Source: Acholoe squamosa
Taxonomy: Eukaryota > Annelida > Polychaeta > Phyllodocida > Polynoidae
Assembly (NCBI GenBank): GCA_949317995.1
Contig: OX439046.1
Coordinates: 59,065,774 to 59,129,773 of the forward strand
Reading direction: 5' to 3'
Length of the DNA stretch: 64,000 nucleotides
The position numbers and the translations under genes are program-made. The notes beneath the pieces are model-generated. The model was not told the DNA's origin. It was given only the letters and a program-made list of their open reading frames with translations, and ran no database searches. Numbering within the stretch: the stretch's first letter is position 1; each line of letters opens with the position of its first letter. Below, one piece after another: positions 41,832 to 54,128 of the stretch.

Positions 41832-44800
41832 ATGGACTTGACAGAAAACGCTGATTATGAAGAAAATGGGGTTACTGTGGCTCTAAAACCTCAACATGAC
41901 AAACCCACAAAGTGTAAGACTTTCCTCAACCCCAAAATGGTGATCTGTAGGTGAGTTCTCCATGTTGTCAGACACTCAGTCACTTCCTAGACCTGCCCAC
42001 CACTGGCAGTGGCACCGGTCCCGGCCTACCTAACCTAGTCTAGTGTCACTAAGTGTGGGGATTTCACACCCGTCTGCCGCTCCTAAGTCACTCTGTACGT
42101 TAGGAAGACCGGGACAGGGTCTCTGTCTAGGCCTACCTAACTTAGAAATCAAATCTCTCATCTGTGTACCGCCGTTCTGTCTCACGGCGGTACACAGATG
42201 AGAGATTAGATTTCTAGGGTCAATTCGATCTAAAACCTATTCGCTCTACATACCCTAGAAACAAGGAACGACTTTTCACCACTTTGACACAAGTAAATTT
42301 GGTGAAAATTTGGTTCAGCAGAAATTCTTGTGAAATCTTTTGAATTTCACGAGTTCTTCACATTTTATTGTCAGATGCATGTAGGCCTACATGTGAAAGT
42401 CATGTGAAATTCACATGAAATCGCATGAATTTCATGTGACTGCTGAATTTCACGTGAATTGCTGCTCACAAATTCATGTGAATTCACGTGATCAATAACG
42501 TGAATTACACCAAATTTTCTTGTGAATTCACAAGAATTTCACGTGAATTCACAAGAAATTGTTTCTAGGGTACGCATTCGCTCAACTCCCTGGACCATTC
42601 GCACTAGTTCTACGGCGTAGGGACAGTATCACTAGGGTTGTAGTTTTTTTCAAATTCTATAAGAAGAGCTGGATATTATCATGGTTTTAACTAAAAATCT
42701 GGTAGAGCGAATGGTCCAAGGGGGGTAGAGCGAATGGTCTAGGGCGAACTGGCAGTAGGCCGAATGGTCTATAACTCGATTTCTAACTTTATCTAAGCTA
42801 CCCGGTAGGCCTACCCAGCTATTAAACCGGGCCTTGAAGGCTTGATATATTCATTGAATCATTTACTAGATTTAGAGGCCCATAAATTGAGGTTCACTGA
42901 GTCAACGGAGGGCTTGGCCTAGTCTTCCTGGGCCCCAGATATCAAGTTACAAAAAGCAAAGGCATGGCATATGGTGTTACATTTCAAAAACAATACACAA
43001 CAAGTACCGGTAGGTAGGTCCTAGAGTTAAGATATCAAAGAGCAACCCCACATAATACTACGGACCCAGTATTCATTGAGGGCTTGGGAAACTACTCTGA
43101 AAGTTCCACCACCACAACACCAGTGCAACCGCTTACCATCGCTCCTTTAGCGATGGTTCCGTCTAGTCCCGGCCTACACTGGCCCCACCTCGTAGTCCAA
43201 CAATTAGCTTGCCCACCAAACTAGGTTGCCGGAAAAGTTGGTCCCGGCCTACGCATATGATGTTAGGGACCGGCTCCTCTCCATTATATTAAATTTAAGA
43301 GCTTTCAGCTACTGGAAATGGCAAATGCTTTGTTTACATGTGTCTCACCGATAGATCTATAAGTAAAACTGAGCCTTGTAAAGGGTAGGAGTGACAGCTT
43401 TTGTATATTTCTACGGCTGTAGGGCAGTTCGACAGATCGGCAGTTCGCCAGGTCTGCCAATTGGACAGAATTTGTAATCTACTGGGACAATTCGACAGGA
43501 CTATTCGACAGGACAATTAGGACAATTGGACAGATTGTGTTTCTTCCCTTCCTGTCATGGTTTATTGTGATTCAAAGTTTGAAAGTCAAATGAAGAACTT
43601 ATTTGGTGAAATCGGGGGCTCTGCCCCTGACCCCCCTGTGTTAGGCACTTACCTACCCCCAGTGTGTGATTGGGCTGCCGTGGAGGTGTGAAACTGTGGT
43701 GAAGCTGAAACTGGGGAGTGCTAAGCTCTCCTTTCTTTGCAAGCTCATTGTGAAGCTATTTATTGGAGGATCTTGACAAACATGGGCTCATTTTAACGGG
43801 ATTGATTAGGGGTTTAATATGAATCTATTAGTGAAATAATTGATGCAGGCAAACTAACTATTCTCCCCAAGTGAAGTTACTCCAAAACTTTGAAAGCATG
43901 TTTTTGGTATAAAGGCCAAATCTCACATAAAAAGAGATGTAGCCAATTCCGTATGCGATATGCTTGATCACAAATCTGGACCCTATTTAAACTCTGAACA
44001 ATGGCAGAATTTCAGGTATGATATGGGGTCTTTGATCATTCATAATTTCCCTTATACTTGGTATTAAGACTTCATTTAAAGAGCAAATCCACTTCTTTTG
44101 ATGAGATCTATCCATTGGTTAATAGATGAAATGCATTGGATAATGTCCTGAAAACTATATAAGTGCCTACCTGTGTTTTTTTCCCAATTTTTTTTTTCTG
44201 AATATGGAGGGACACAAGCACCTATCGGACCACTGTCACACTGGGAATGTTGTTCAGTGTGTAGAGTTGATGAATAAATCGGGGGCTCTGCCCCCAAACT
44301 CCCGTTTTTCTTTTCCTTTTTCTTTCTTTTACCCTTTTGCCTTTACTAGACTATTTGTAGATATGTAAATTTGAAGTTGGAAATAGTGGTCAAGTGAAAC
44401 AGCCTGTGATTATCTACCATTTTTAGTGATTTCATGGCATTTTTATATTTAAAGCAGCATATTCATTTTTTAGCTTCTTTGAAATACCATCTCCAAAAGC
44501 ACAAACTACTGAAATAAATGTACCAGAATATTTCTAGATGTATGGAAATGTTACATATTGAAAAAGAAACCTGTCGAATCAACCCAAAAAATCTGTCCAA
44601 TTGTCATAAAACTCTGTCCAATAGTCCTATCATATTCTGTCCAATTGTCCTGTCCAATCGTCCTGTCGAATAAGCAATCTGTCGAACTGTCCGTTCCCCT
44701 ATTTGTCTAACATTTTAAAAAATCCTGATGAAGGGCACTCAAGTGTCCGAAACGTAGATCAACCTTTTTCTTACCAACACCAAGCATTTATAACTGACAC

Positions 44801-47800
44801 TGGAGTATTTGTACACCACTGATTTACAATAAATGCGAATATTGAACTTTAAATTGGCCATTGTTGGGTTTTGTGTGATTTTCCATCTTTAGTATTTTAA
44901 AAAGTAGAAGCAAAATTCGCCATATTTATTTAGATAGAGCCTTAGAGGGGAAAGAATTTGGCAAAGTGAGCCCTGGCTTTCCCAACGGCTGCCATCTTTG
45001 TTTGGAAAATTTGTACATGTCCGAGAATGCCAGCTAGAGTAGGAAAATGACCGTTTTTCACATCTTAAAATGATCAGAGTCCATATTTTCAGTAACTGCT
45101 CCGGGTCTGTATCTATCTCTGATGAATTTTAATTGGATTGAACAAGGGGAAAGGGTGTGCGTAAAACCTCCCCACAGGACCGAAACATTTGCTATTACAA
45201 CTCTCCCACACCGTACAGAGTGACATGGGAATGGCAGGCGGTATGAAATACCCACACTATCACTTCCCGCTCCCGGGAGTCACTTCAACCCTGGGACTTC
45301 AATTTCATCACTTGCCTAAGCTAGGCTAGTGGGCTAAGTGGCTATAACCCGCGCCCCACTTCTACATCCCCCGCAGACCCTGCATCTCACTTCTACATCC
45401 CCTGCAGACCCTGCGCCCCACTTTTACATCCCCCCTAGCTAGTCCCATGCCAATAGTAATACTATACTATAGTAATACACAAGATCTAGCTCAGTTCCTG
45501 AACTCCTATCTCCGGTCCTCCATGAGAGTTTCGCAAAGTTTAAAAGTGGAGGAAACTCTTTATCTCAGTCAACGCTTTGATAGGCTGACTTTCGTCACCA
45601 GTAGACATGCCAACCTGTCCCTAGGCAAAGAAAGTTAGCCTGCTTAGTATCAAAGCGTTGACCATGGTCACTGGGCCAGTCTGGAGTTGAATGCATTTAA
45701 AATCAGGAAGGGTTTTAGTCATCTGATTTCCAAATTGGGTGGATTAGGAGCAGACAAGTTGCCCTTTCTGAGGCAGTTGAAGAAATCACAAAATTCTAAG
45801 TATTAGTGGTTGAAAAAGTGCTCACAAGCTAATGTTAGCACTGGTTTCCCCCAGTTTTTAAGCTAAGCGGGTGTTGACACAATCTACCCGGTCTACGAAC
45901 AACATCTACCCAGTCTACAAACAACATCTACCCGGTCTACGAACAACATCTACCCGGTCTACGAACAACAAGCTCACAATGCATCTTTAGATATCCCGCC
46001 ACTCATGACATTAATAATACTAAAGTAAATTCAAAATAACTGTTTTCAACATTCAAGGCCAGTGTAGTTCTACGGCGTAGGGACAGTATCATTAAGGTTG
46101 TGGTTTTTCACATTCTATTAGATCTTGAAGGATGTTATCATGGTTTTAACCAATCTCACGATTTCTACTTTTAGAGCTGTAAAGGGCCCCCAGTCGGCAG
46201 AGTTCATAGACCGGGTAGAAAAGTAACGGGTCCGTTTTAAACTACAGCTTTCTCTGCCTCTCTACGGGAGTAAGAGAGGCAGAGTTTCTCAGCCTACTAT
46301 GGCTTACCGTAATCTCCCGCGTACAAGACGCGTCCTCTACGCCAAACAAAATGCTGGGGCATCTTATAGGATCTACTGAAATTGGGGGTGCGTCTTATAC
46401 GAGGGGTAATTTTTCTATAGAAATGTACTAATCTCACAAATTTCAGCATTAAAATGTGCGTCTTATACGCGAAAATGCATGTGCTGAGTTTGGGGTGCGT
46501 CTTATACGCGCAGCGCATCTTCTACGCGGGAGATTCCGGTAATACACATGCTCTGATCTGGAAAAACTGTGGCACCACTGTCACTTCAGCCTGGCCCTCG
46601 GCCAGCGGCTATTGATACCAGTTCAATAGCCTGGGATCACCTCTACATTTCACTGGATGTGTATTCCAGTTAATTGTTTTAATGCCCTCTTTGATCTATA
46701 TACGGATCTGATTGAAGTGGGTTGTTTATTGGGTCTTGTCCTGCCTGTATAGCCCCGCCCTCTCGTTGTTAAAAAATGATCACTTCCTTAACTGAATTCA
46801 GTTTAGTCCTAGATTGACACGGTTCAGGGGCAGAGCCCTAAATCAACTCTTGTGCAATATTTATAAGATTACTTTTGAGTCGATTGAGGTTCATAACACC
46901 GTCACATGAAGGCAAAGTACAATTAGGTAACGATTTGCATATAACATATAGTGTAAAGGTTTGCAGAGATGCCACTTTTCCTGGTTTACCAGGAATTCCT
47001 GGTATTGATTCCAAGATTTCTGCATTGAATTATGTTTAATTCCTGATAAAATGTGTCCAAAGTCCACTTTTCCTGGTTTTTGTCGGCCAGTGAGTGGCAT
47101 CTCTGGGTGTGCGTAAGATATGGAAGTGACATCATAGGACTTCCAGTAGATGTAACCGTGGTCACTGTGAGCAAATTGCAGTCGTTTACATTTTGCAGTC
47201 GTTTACAGTTGAGATATGTAATAGCCCTTATATTGATACATTCTGAACTGCCTTACAACCTATGGTTTCAGAGAATTCGTGCTGGCATGTTTGAAGGCGT
47301 ACTGTGAAGAAGACAAGGATAGGTTTGTCAAATGTCTAGATGCATTTGGAGCAACAGGTTAGTAAGGTGATATTATGTTGAAGCTTAAATAAATGACCAT
47401 AGTATCGATGGTCCAATGCAGCAATTAGCCAATTGGCCGCCTTCAATATATTTTCAAATATCTGTGAAAAACTCTAATGAATGACTAATTGAGCACGAAA
47501 TCTATGAAACTATAAACTAATAAAGCAGTTTAATGATGCACTCGAGACAAAGATACAAATTTCTATCAAATTTAGTCAAGGTTCAATTTTGAAATATTAA
47601 GTATCCGCTAAAAAAAAAGTTACTTCCAGGAGGACCCCTTTAAAGCTCCATCTAGATACGCACAAAAAAGAATTGGTCATTGAGTATTCCACATCTGATG
47701 TGCCAATACTTTGCCCTTTACATGTCAAATATTCTATAGGGATAGGAGGCCTCCAGTGGAAGAAGCACTTGGGGCGTAGATTGGAAGTGACCATCAATGA

Positions 47801-50800
47801 CATGGCCCCTGAGTCAGTAGCTGAGATGAAAACCAACTGTGTGAAGAATGGTATGGAGGTTGAGACTGCGCGCTTCCCCGAAGGCTTCTCTATTCATAAC
47901 ACGATGCCACCAAAGGAACCGACAGACAACGGGGTAGAACTCATCACGGCCGATGCCAATGTTACCATGCATTTGCGACAGTTTCATTTCATGTGAGTTA
48001 TAACTCTTTGTGGCTATAATTTGAGTCATAAATTGAAAAGGACATTTTCAGAAGCAATGGCTTCAGTACTAGGATATCATAAGTGAAAAGTTCTAAAGAC
48101 ATGATGAATCATCCCACGGTGACACCTTAAACACAGGAAAAAAGCTCTGATTATATAAAGTAACAGTATTTCGACGAGAGCTTGAAGAAGTCAGTCCGCA
48201 TCACACAATGCTACCACTCAGAATGACGGTTGGGCTCTTGGGCCCTGACGTCATTCAGAAGACCTTTACCGGGCAACAGTCACATGTGACACATCTCCTG
48301 GGAGATGTTTACAGCGTTTCCAGGGTATCAAGGATACCATGGATACTGGTTGCTAAACAGGTTACCAACCACAAAATGAGTAGTTTCATACCATGGGGAC
48401 TCATAAGGCATTTGTTTGTGTGCTAAAGTGACAATAAGATTGCTGAGTGGTACCCTCTCCTAGGGAGTGGGAATTTTGGTACTGTCAACAGTATGAGAAA
48501 CTGTTGGCAGTGCCAGTGGGTTCACATCTCTAAAGAAGAAATGTAATACAATGTTAGGTAGGGCCTGACAGTGTCCCACTTAATGTTTGGAAAAAGAATT
48601 TGATTATATGAAGTAATGGTGAGTTAATTTAGTCTTTTAACCCCCCAGTAATATACGGCTATGGCCTATAATACGGCTATGGCCTATAATCAGTGCTCAT
48701 TGATAAATCCAACATGAGGCCTTGAGGCGCTGGTTATAGGCCATAACCCAGCATAACTGGGGTTTAACTATGGCCGTGTTAATGCGGTAACAAAAGAGTA
48801 CATTAACCTAAGTTTTAGCTTGTTCTCAGACATGTGGACCCATATGGATCAACAGTGAACTTCCTTGACGCTGCCTTCAGGAACATCTACAACAAAGGCA
48901 TCATGGTGATCACGTCAACTGATGTATCTGCTCTGTACGGCAAGTGCTCGGCGGTAACACAACGCAGTTATTGTGCGTACACCATGAAGACGGACTACTA
49001 CAAGGAGATGGCAGCTAGGGTGGTGCTAGCAGGCATTGCAAGGTCAGCAACTTGAAACATTACCTTCTGTCCGAAATATAGAAAAAGTCAAAAACTCTAA
49101 AATTTGGGGGTTACAACTGCTTTTTTTCTGCCATAGCGTATGGCCAATACTGTCTAATGAGTGATGACAGGAATACCCATCGGCGGAAAAATATAACAAT
49201 TAGGTACAAAAAGCATGACCATCTAGAACATGTAGAATTTCAATATTTCAAATGGATTTTGATACTTTAGATGGTATATGATGTTCTCAATTTTGGCTAG
49301 GAATAACAAATCAAACATAAAGAGTACCTGTGCACTTCTGTGGTAAGAATAAAGAAATCAAACTATCAAAATTATGATGGGAAATAAAGTAAAATATTTT
49401 CTAAACTATATGGGCCACACCATATTTAAAAGTTGGTCTATGGATTTTCATTTTGAAAAATGGAGAGGGAGGGCGATTTTTTTTTTTTTTTTTTTTTTGC
49501 CAATGGATTCTGCACATCACAGATGTGGAGAGGGTGATTTTTTTTTTTTTTTTTTTGATAACCAAAGATTTCCCAGGAAAGGAGTTGAGAGGAGTTGGTC
49601 AGTTTTTAAAGCTAGTATCTGCCATTGTTAAAAAATGGCAAAAAAAAAATAAATCGGATTTTTGCAGAAAATGGTGCGGGCGCAATTCAGACAAAATAAT
49701 TTTCAAAGAAAAAAAAATTTGATTTCCGAAAATTTGGAGCGGGAAATCCATAGACCAACTTTTTATTTTGGACAGGCCTTAATACATAATTCTATTTTTC
49801 ATGAGGCACTAAGTAGAACATTAATTCCCTCCTCTTGTAGGGCAGCAGCGCGGTGTAACAAGGGTTTGGAGGTGCTGTATACGGTGGCCATAGAACACTT
49901 TGTGCAGGTGGCTGTACGTATACGGCGCGGGGCGAGTCACGCTGACGAGACGCTGACACACATACACAGTGTCCTACATTGTCTACACTGTGAGGAATAT
50001 GGTATACTGCCAAACACAAGGACTGTATCAGGTAGGCATGGAGTACATAGGTTAAAAGATTGTGTTTGGGTAATTTCTCCTTTATTTGTCCAAATTAGGC
50101 GGTCATTTCCAAGAGGGCAGCAAATGTAAGAAGTTAACAGTTTATGGTCATAGACAAATGAAAAGCTCTCAAACCTGAGTGTTTACTTTTTTCATGTATT
50201 ATGTACAAGGGAAAGGCGGTAGCTGAATTTTTAAGTCAAAGTTCAGGCATTTCAGAATTGTAAATGTTCGGAGACCTATTTGAACTTGTTAACAAAATCT
50301 CATATAAAACTTACTGTCCATATCATTTTTTTTTTATTACAGAGAAGGTCTATGGGAGTCTACCGTGTACATGCAACAAAACAAACCCAGGGAAAACTGC
50401 CATTGAATTAGGTCCTATGTGGTAAGAATTAAGGTCATAGATGACTGTATCGTTTTGCAAGATATCATAATTTGCATTTGACCAACCCTTTTAAAACCCA
50501 ACTTAGATGTGAGGATTCCATGTTAGATGAATTTTACCAGGTAGCTGGAAATACGCTAGGCTTCAGTAATATACAATGAGCCGGTGCGGTTAACCTACAA
50601 TGGCTTTAAGAAGAGGCTTTACATCTTCTCTGTGATTCCAGGTGTGGTAGTTTATTCAGTACGTCATTTGTGGAGAGCACAGAGAAGGCAGCGAAGGACC
50701 TCAAGTTAAGTACGCGCTGTCAGACACTGCTACACGGACTGCATGTTGAGTCACGCTGCCCCCTAGAGGACGAACCCGTAACTAACGACACCAATAACTC

Positions 50801-51537
50801 AAAGGTCAAAAATGGTAAAAGTGGCTCTGAGCAGACAAAAGAAACAGAGGAGGACCTAACAGAAGGGAAGTCAGAAAGTGAGAAAACTGATGATACATCT
50901 CTAGAGCAGACAGATACTTCTTCGAAGAGGAAACACAAAGAAACAAGTTCAAATGAACCACCTACGAAAAAGGTCAAGCGGGAAAGTCGGGTTCCGGATG
51001 AACAGATGCCACCATTCTATTATGACATTCACCGTAGGAAGATCAAAGGCTATGATATACCAAAGTGAGTAACTTCATGCTTTCATTGTATCATGCTGCA
51101 CATGAAGATCAGGTTTAAGTTAGATTTTTTGTATCTACTCTAAAATGTAATGCGGTATAAATGGAATGGAAAACATTTATGCGAGTTGAGTCCTGTTCCT
51201 GATAGCGAAATATATTCATTTCACTGGACTGGGGTCAAAATATAGTAAGTTGGTCATACTACTTGTAGTTCTGATATTTGAGCAAAGCCCAAATAAAAAT
51301 CATAAATGGCAGAATTATGAATAAAAGCCTAGACAAGTGTGAATCATTTTAACAAGAGTTAATGTTTTTTCCAGAGCCAACAAGTTTGTGACCATCCTAC
51401 ATGAGGAAGGTTACCGTGCTTGTCGTACAACATTTGACCCGACTGCTGTCAGAACTAACGCCACGTTCAGTGAGGTCATTGACGTCATCCATAGACGCTG
51501 CTCAGAAACCCCTAAAGCTGTCAAGGAACCCAGATAG
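41832..51537 (+). CDS. TRMT1L: TRMT1-like tRNA (guanine) N2-dimethyltransferase
   Basis: Eight exons: 41832-41950, 47272-47357, 47740-47992, 48830-49042, 49841-50031, 50343-50421, 50642-51064, 51375-51537. All are GT-AG, phases agree, and together they give 508 aa. Exon 1 ends with the family's F-x-NPKM motif and exon 2 begins the Rossmann fold. SAM motif I is DAFGATG (63-69); the catalytic D-P-Y-G is at 156-159. Zinc-type cysteines are at 271, 274, 296 and 298. A basic KKVKR (423-427) sits in an acidic, low-complexity insert and could be a nuclear signal, followed by the conserved PPFYYDIHRRKIKG and a C-terminal FDP-x-AVRTNA motif. This is the TRMT1L rather than the TRMT1 branch; the human protein is reported to dimethylate G in tRNA-Tyr. 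The N-terminus is only 62 aa before motif I, without the zinc fingers of the vertebrate protein. The start is the first ATG after an in-frame stop at 41733. Confidence 0.93.
42144..42215. repeat. 31-bp-stem hairpin in TRMT1L intron 1
   Basis: Arms 42144-42174 and 42185-42215 are inverse complements with a single mismatch; loop TTCTGTCTCA. In RNA this would be a pre-miRNA-sized, nearly perfect stem; as DNA it is a small foldback. Confidence 0.8.
42251..42572. mobile_element. MITE with TACCCTAGAAACAA ends
   Basis: Left TACCCTAGAAACAA, right TTGTTTCTAGGGTA (12-bp inverted ends plus TA). The interior is AT-rich with many GTGAATTCACA-like palindromic motifs. Probably a Tc1/mariner-type MITE by its TA site. 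Confidence 0.7.
42605..42690 (+). repeat. Dispersed repeat, copy A
   Basis: AGTTCTACGGCGTAGGGACA...TTATCATGGTTTTAA, repeated in the same orientation at 46066-46150 with scattered differences. Both copies are in TRMT1L intron 1. Unknown family. Confidence 0.7.
43421..44700. mobile_element. Non-autonomous DNA transposon with iterated GACAATTCGACAGG-type ends
   Basis: Both ends begin AGGG...CAGTTCGACAGAT when read inward, followed by a cluster of degenerate copies of GACAATT[CG]GACAG: about seven at the left (43421-43540) and, inverted, about eight at the right (44571-44700). The centre has no ORF and contains two copies of ATCGGGGGCTCTGCCCC (about 43608 and 44277). No target duplication could be fixed. 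Confidence 0.65.
44724..44753 (+). ncRNA. Hammerhead-like core (CTGATGA...GAAAC), possible retroelement relic
   Basis: CTGATGA, then GGGCAC-TCAA-GTGTCC (6-bp stem II with tetraloop), then GAAACG. This is the order of conserved blocks in hammerhead ribozymes, which occur in Penelope-like elements and related short repeats. One extra A follows CTGATGA, and stems I and III are not convincing, so activity is doubtful. Confidence 0.35.
45351..45436 (+). repeat. Three-copy 30-31-bp minisatellite
   Basis: CACTTCTACATCCCC begins units at 45358, 45388 and 45419, joined by GCAGACCCTGC. Confidence 0.85.
45878..45970 (+). repeat. Four-copy 22-bp minisatellite
   Basis: ATCTACCCGGTCTACGAACA recurs at 45882, 45904, 45926 and 45948 with two changes in the second copy. 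Confidence 0.92.
46066..46150 (+). repeat. Dispersed repeat, copy B
   Basis: Second copy of the AGTTCTACGGCGTAGGGACA repeat seen at 42605-42690; same strand. Confidence 0.7.
46305..46541. mobile_element. MITE, GCGTATAAGACGC family, copy 1
   Basis: Inverted ends TACCGTAATCTCCCGCG and CGCGGGAGATTCCGGTA with TA at the border; interior motif GCGTCTTATACG repeated. The complement of 60155-60391 is alignable along its whole length, so both are copies of one family in opposite orientation. Confidence 0.85.
46754..46790 (+). repeat. Dispersed short repeat, copy 3 (partial)
   Basis: GTTAAAAAATGATCACTTCC matches the copies at 41669-41719 and 2578-2621; the upstream ACCCACCAGC part is degraded. Confidence 0.55.
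48636..48785. repeat. Small inverted-repeat relic in TRMT1L intron 3
   Basis: CCCCCAGTAATATACGGC...GGCCTATAA is followed by GGTTATAGGCCATAACCC...GGGGTTTAACTATGGCC, a broken inverted repeat. The left arm contains an 18-bp tandem doubling of ATACGGCTATGGCCTATA. Confidence 0.45.
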
Positions 51538-51651
51538 CAAGCACAGCACCTATGTAGAAAGATTGTCAATTTCATGTATTTGTTGGGAGCTAGATTTGCT
51601 CATACTCTTGTATGGGATCTTTCTGTTATCGATATTAAAGGTTAAAATGTG

Positions 51652-51657
51652 AATAAA
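51652..51657 (+). terminator. Polyadenylation signal of TRMT1L
   Basis: AATAAA 115 bases after the TAG stop; the only canonical signal nearby. It predicts a short 3' UTR. Confidence 0.65.
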
Positions 51658-51755
51658 AGGTATGAAATTTAATATGCATTAGGTTGTTTTTGTTACCTGT
51701 GCTGAATACAGAAAATCCTTCTGTATAAGCAGGGGCTGGAAGAGATACTATACCT

Positions 51756-52150
51756 CAGTCCGACCCCTCAGCAGACTCCACAGATAAGGAGAACAATCCA
51801 AATCATACCATCAATTCTGGAAAAACGACTAATCCCACATACAGATTCTACATAGATTAAGAAACCCCTTGCTACGGATCATATGCAGTAATTGTCTTAC
51901 CATCAAGTTTTGTGTTCAAAGAAAATCTAGGGATGGAACCCTATCATCATATCTGTCAGATTGACCCCTCGGCAGACTCCGCAGGGGATTGATCTAACTT
52001 TGACAATTAATTCTGGCAAAACATATCATCCCACATACTAATACTACATAGCAATAAAAAGCCCTTGCTTTGGAGCATATGGAATAATTGTCTTTGAGTC
52101 AAGTTTTATGTTCAAAGGAAATCTAGGTATGGTATCTTTTCCCTATTCAG
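51756..52150 (+). repeat. Diverged tandem duplication, about 200-bp unit
   Basis: GACCCCTCAGCAGACTCC (about 51760) and GACCCCTCGGCAGACTCC (about 51963) head two copies. Both continue with AATTCTGG.AAAAC and ATCCCACATAC and end in TCAAAG.AAATCTAGG.ATGG. Confidence 0.75.
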
Positions 52151-53231
52151 TCCCATACATTTCGATAGTAAATGAATACTATTATAACGAATTTCAGGTG
52201 CCAGCCTTAATTTTCTAGGGGGGGGGGGGGCTGGGGAGAAGGGCCCCATCCCTATAACTATGGAAAAATCTGTCTCTAGTCCCTAAATTTATCCTCTAGA
52301 ATTATCCAAATATTTGCCTCCTAGATCTACCCTCATAGTTGTCTGCATGAAGTGATAGAAAAAATATAAATTTCCTGGGGGGGCTTAGGGGAGAAGGGTC
52401 CCTCAACCCCACAATTATGGAAACATCTCCCCCCTAAATAATATATGTAGTTCTTGTCCCTATCCCTTACATATTAGCCTATAGATGTACTTTGACATAT
52501 ACCAAGGAAGCCAGACCCAGTCCTCCACTACTAAAGTGGTGTGTGCAGCCAAGTATTACTAGGAAAAGCTCTCCCTTTAATATATATATCTACTAGGTAC
52601 AGTGCACCAGCACTGCCCTTACAGTAATTCTTTTGAAGCGATATTTTTCTTAAATTTTGCCCCAGCTGCCTATTTTTCACTACTACTGTGACATAATGTA
52701 ACAAGATCCACCTATCCGCTACTTTGATACTGGATACTCCAAGATTACCTAGTCAGTCTTGTATACACTACATGACAACCTGTCAATTCTTTATTAACTG
52801 TTTCTACGTTACTGCACACTGTTCTATTTTTCTTGACCTAGTCATTCGTTCTTATTTTTTGACGGTGTCAACTATCATCACCCAATCAGGTGAAAATTCA
52901 TATTGTATAATGCGTAACTGATTGCTCAATAAACAAACAAACAAACAGTCTGCTCAATAGCATATCACCTGAGGTACCCTTATCTGGCCTACTCAGCCAC
53001 TGCAGTACCCGTTTCCCATCCCTCTCTTCCAGTCCCTGGTATAAGCAAGGCATTTGATGTGCCTGAAACAAGTTACCTGTGAATTCTAGACAGGAAAAAA
53101 AAAATCCCCCCCCCCCTTCATATAAGCCATGAAATGAGATCTCATTGGATCTGGACAAATCAGGACTGACCAAGACAGATGGACCTTTAAAGCGGGCCTC
53201 CCCAGCCCCAGGCCATCTTTAAAAGGGGTCT
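52151..53231. other. Non-coding stretch, no gene recognised
   Basis: Contains two similar G-run segments (about 52217-52260 and 52376-52425). A segment at about 53040-53190 (CATTGGATCTGG...GGACCTTTAAA) is related to the interior of the nested element at 59408-59753. No exon seen. Confidence 0.45.
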
Positions 53232-53470
53232 ATGTCTTGCTTTTCTATCCTCTCTGAGTGTGGGTGGTGTCCATATGCGCGGGCACTGGCACATATTCGT
53301 TCCTTGAATCTCCTCTTTCCTGTCCCCTCTTTCTTACATGTGTCTGGTGTCCATATGCACGGGCACAGGCACATGTATTCCTTTGTGACGTGATGTCTAA
53401 TGTACTTTTTCCACCATGAATATGACCTTAGCTGTCGGCTTGGCATTAAACAACCATTACTCACTCACTC
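53232..53470 (+). mobile_element. SINE fragment, same family as 8219-8555
   Basis: The tRNA-like head is missing. The body motif GGTGTCCATATGC[GA]CGGGCAC occurs twice (about 53268 and 53349), and the tail CCATGAATATGACCTTAGCTG then GCATTAAACAACCATTAC matches the first SINE. It ends in a TCAC repeat. Confidence 0.75.
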
Positions 53471-53968
53471 ACTGGACCTTTAAAACCTTAAGCTGACCGC
53501 AGACAGGCCCGACTGGATCAGCCGATCCTGACGATTGGGAGTGTCTGCGCGGACGTCTGATCCAGTCGGTCAATATCAAACATGTTTGATTTTCCCGATC
53601 GGATCGGGACCATACTCCTTAGATACCGATCGAGTCTGGCCCATCTGCAGTCGCCTTTAGGAGTTTTAGGTATGGTACAAGCAGAACGATGTAGAAGCTG
53701 TAAGCAGGGTTCCCACAAAATCCCCAGACTAAAATTCCATGACAGAAATTTAAATTTTCAAGTCCACTTGAATGGATTTCCGCAATAAATATTCAGCTTT
53801 CCCATTACTCAAGAAGGCCAAGACAACTTTTAATTCCCATGATGCGTAGGAACCCTGTGTAAGCCGCACGTGGGACTTGAAAATCGCCAGTTATGGACCC
53901 TAGTGCAATAGGCATTGAGTTGATTCACAAGGCGTTGCTTATACACAAGGGTTTATGTACAAGGCTTC

Positions 53969-54128
53969 CAGTGGCGGATCCAGGATTTGGAAAAGGAGGG
54001 GGGGGCGACCCAAAAGGGGGTCGCACTCCCTATTTTTGGGCAAATTTTGGGGTCCAAAATATGTAGTTAAACTCTTAAGTACTGGGAAAAAGGGGGTGTG
54101 CACGTGCCTGCCTCTAAATCCGCCACTG
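53969..54128. mobile_element. 160-bp MITE with CAGTGGCGGAT ends
   Basis: Inverted ends CAGTGGCGGATCC and AAATCCGCCACTG around a G-rich interior; this TIR style is widespread in hAT-type MITEs. Target duplication not clear. Confidence 0.75.

Noticed and set aside
49374..50129. ORFs with poly-Phe around T-runs in TRMT1L intron 4
   Set aside because: Artefacts of poly-T tracts; only 49841-50031 is a real exon, supported by splice sites and family motifs.
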